From: Gammaproteobacteria bacterium
GTDB lineage: Bacteria; Pseudomonadota; Gammaproteobacteria; QNFN01
Length of the DNA stretch: 8,891 nt
NCBI GenBank assembly: GCA_003645555.1
Contig: QNFN01000051.1
Coordinates: 1 to 8,891 of the forward strand
Reading direction: 5' to 3'
Part shown: positions 7,821-8,891 of the stretch, one piece after another
How positions within the stretch are numbered: the stretch's first letter is position 1
Layout of the letters: each line of letters starts with the position of its first letter
The notes under the pieces: generated by a model
Databases searched by the model: none
Told to the model about the DNA's origin: nothing
What the model saw: only the letters and a program-made list of their open reading frames with translations
Position numbers and translations under genes: made by a program

Positions 7821-7826
7821 ACCTCC
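7821..7826 (-). promoter_or_regulatory. strong ftsZ ribosome binding site
   Basis: On the minus strand GGAGGT lies 6 bases before the ATG at 7812-7814. It is the best Shine-Dalgarno sequence in the window and settles the ftsZ start against the upstream GTG. It fits the high FtsZ synthesis, relative to FtsA, known in other bacteria. Confidence 0.8.
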
Positions 7827-7828
7827 AT

Positions 7829-7852
7829 CTGGCTCGCCGCCTGGCTCGCCGC
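7829..7852. repeat. perfect 12-bp tandem duplication upstream of the ftsZ ribosome binding site
   Basis: CTGGCTCGCCGC occurs twice back to back at 7829-7840 and 7841-7852 with no mismatch. It ends 2 bases before the ftsZ Shine-Dalgarno in the direction of transcription. It lies in the non-coding ftsA-ftsZ spacer, in the ftsZ leader if the transcript begins in or before ftsA. Slippage is the likely origin. An effect on translation is possible but not shown. Confidence 0.75.
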
Positions 7853-7926
7853 TTTGCCTGCCTGTTGCCACTCTGGCGCCATCCGCGCGCCACCCTTCAT
7901 CGAAATTACGGCCGTACTGGCCATCG

Positions 7927-8891
7927 TCAGAAATTGCCCTGGAACCAGCTGCGCATGCGCTCGAGAATGCTGCCGAAACCGGGCCTCATCACACTCTCTT
8001 CACCGCGCTCACGCAGCTGCTGATGCCCGAACAGCAGCAGCCCAACACCGGTTGCATTGGTCGGGCTGCAGACCACCTCGGTCAGCCCGGAAACCCCCTT
8101 CGGAATTCCGAGACGCACCGGCTGGTGGAAGATCTCCTCGGCCAGTTCGATCACCCCTTCGACCTTGCTGCTACCGCCGGTCAGGACCACGCCGGCCGCA
8201 CACAGATCCTCGAAGCCACTGCGCCGCAGCTCGGCCTGAATCAGGCTGATCAGCTCCTCGTAACGTGGGCCGATCACTTCGGCGAGGGTATGACGTGACA
8301 TGCGCCGCGGCGGGCGATCACCAACACTCGGTACCTGTACGGTTTCGTCGGGATGCGCCAGCTGGGCCAGCGCACAGCCGTGGTGAATCTTGAGTTCCTC
8401 GGCGTGCTGGGTCGGCGTGCGCAGAGCCACGGCGATGTCGTTGGTCACCTGATCGCCAGCGATCGGGATCACCGCGGTGTGACGGATCGCACCCCCGGTG
8501 AAGACCGCGATGTCGGTCGTGCCGCCACCCATGTCGACCAGGCAGACACCAAGCTCTTTTTCGTCGTCGCTCAGCACCGACTGACTCGAGGCCAGCTGCT
8601 CGAGAATCACGTCGTCGACCTCGAGACCGCAGCGGCGCACGCACTTGATGATGTTCTGCGCCGCACTGACCGCGCCGGTGACCATGTGCACTTTCGCCTC
8701 CAGACGCACGCCGGACATGCCTTCGGGGTCGCGGATCCCCTCCTGCTCATCGATCACGTACTCCTGCGGCAGGATGTGGAGAATCTTCTGGTCGGCAGGG
8801 ATCGCCACGGCACGGGCCGCGTCGATCACCCGCTCGACGTCGCTGCGCGTGATCTCGTGGTCACGCACAGCGACGATGCCGTGGGAGTTGA
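7927..8891 (-). CDS. ftsA: FtsA, actin-like cell division protein (partial, N-terminus outside window)
   Basis: FtsA is the actin-fold ATPase that tethers FtsZ filaments to the inner membrane and signals to later divisome proteins. The last 320 codons are present, and the frame runs off the right edge; the segment nearest the edge reads NSHGIVAVRDHEITRSDVER, so about 90 residues are missing relative to the roughly 410-420 usual. Visible parts are the end of domain 1A, the 1C insertion (IPADQKILHILPQEYVIDEQ region), the phosphate-2 motif VDMGGGTTDIAVFTGG, the adenosine-binding motif LTGGSSKVEG, and the C-terminal amphipathic membrane-targeting helix ending RMRSWFQGNF. A long, poorly conserved linker precedes this helix, as usual. 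The internal GTG at 8868 is not the real start because conserved sequence continues upstream of it. ftsZ follows after 112 bp. Confidence 0.97.
   Translation of the reverse strand, partial: NSHGIVAVRDHEITRSDVERVIDAARAVAIPADQKILHILPQEYVIDEQEGIRDPEGMSGVRLEAKVHMVTGAVSAAQNIIKCVRRCGLEVDDVILEQLASSQSVLSDDEKELGVCLVDMGGGTTDIAVFTGGAIRHTAVIPIAGDQVTNDIAVALRTPTQHAEELKIHHGCALAQLAHPDETVQVPSVGDRPPRRMSRHTLAEVIGPRYEELISLIQAELRRSGFEDLCAAGVVLTGGSSKVEGVIELAEEIFHQPVRLGIPKGVSGLTEVVCSPTNATGVGLLLFGHQQLRERGEESVMRPGFGSILERMRSWFQGNF

Noticed and set aside
7815..7871. N-terminal extension of FtsZ from a GTG at 7871
   Set aside because: The strong GGAGGT supports the ATG at 7812-7814, and the extra residues come partly from the 12-bp duplication.
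6621..8249. 542-codon plus-strand open frame spanning ftsZ and the end of ftsA
   Set aside because: It spans two real genes and their spacer on the other strand. No family resemblance is visible and the composition is typical of a shadow.
1..8891. A previously undescribed defence, mobile or biosynthetic system
   Set aside because: Every coding region matches a conserved housekeeping family, gene order is that of the distal dcw region, and there are no transposases, integrases, CRISPR repeats or orphan gene clusters.

Overview
This window is a GC-rich stretch of chromosome carrying the distal end of the division and cell wall (dcw) cluster and the genes that follow it. In minus-strand transcription order it reads ftsA (partial, cut by the right edge), ftsZ, lpxC, then dciA on the opposite strand, then an M23 peptidase gene, secA and argJ. 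LpxC means a Gram-negative, lipid A-making organism. The gene order and protein sequences (LpxC starting MIKQRTLKN, FtsZ starting MFELMETYPQ, SecA of about 900 residues with a C-terminal zinc motif) point to a gammaproteobacterium. The order resembles the lpxC-dciA-M23-secA block of Pseudomonas. The high GC would suit a Chromatiales-like lineage, but this placement is an impression, not a phylogeny.

Layout: positions 1-128 are non-coding and hold a 10-bp tandem repeat and a small hairpin beyond argJ. argJ (129-1343) follows secA (1360-4071) after 16 bp, so the two are probably co-transcribed. A 133-bp leader with a perfect hairpin separates secA from the M23 peptidase gene (4205-5131). A 67-bp divergent spacer separates that gene from dciA (5199-5651, plus strand), whose 3' end overlaps the 3' end of lpxC (5636-6550) by 16 bp. 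lpxC and ftsZ (6663-7814) are separated by 112 bp holding a plausible extended -10 promoter and a perfect inverted repeat. ftsZ and ftsA (7927 to the right edge) are separated by another 112 bp holding a perfect 12-bp tandem duplication and a strong ribosome binding site.

Functionally the genes cover the membrane-tethered Z-ring (FtsA, FtsZ), the committed step of lipid A synthesis (LpxC), replicative helicase loading (DciA), peptidoglycan remodelling (M23), protein export (SecA) and arginine biosynthesis (ArgJ). All coding sequences look intact, with expected catalytic residues. I see no mobile element, phage gene, CRISPR array, RNA gene or defence system. This is a conserved housekeeping region. 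The items worth a second look are short non-coding structures between genes, not a new gene system. Several long open frames on the opposite strand of argJ, secA, ftsZ and ftsA are GC-driven shadows.
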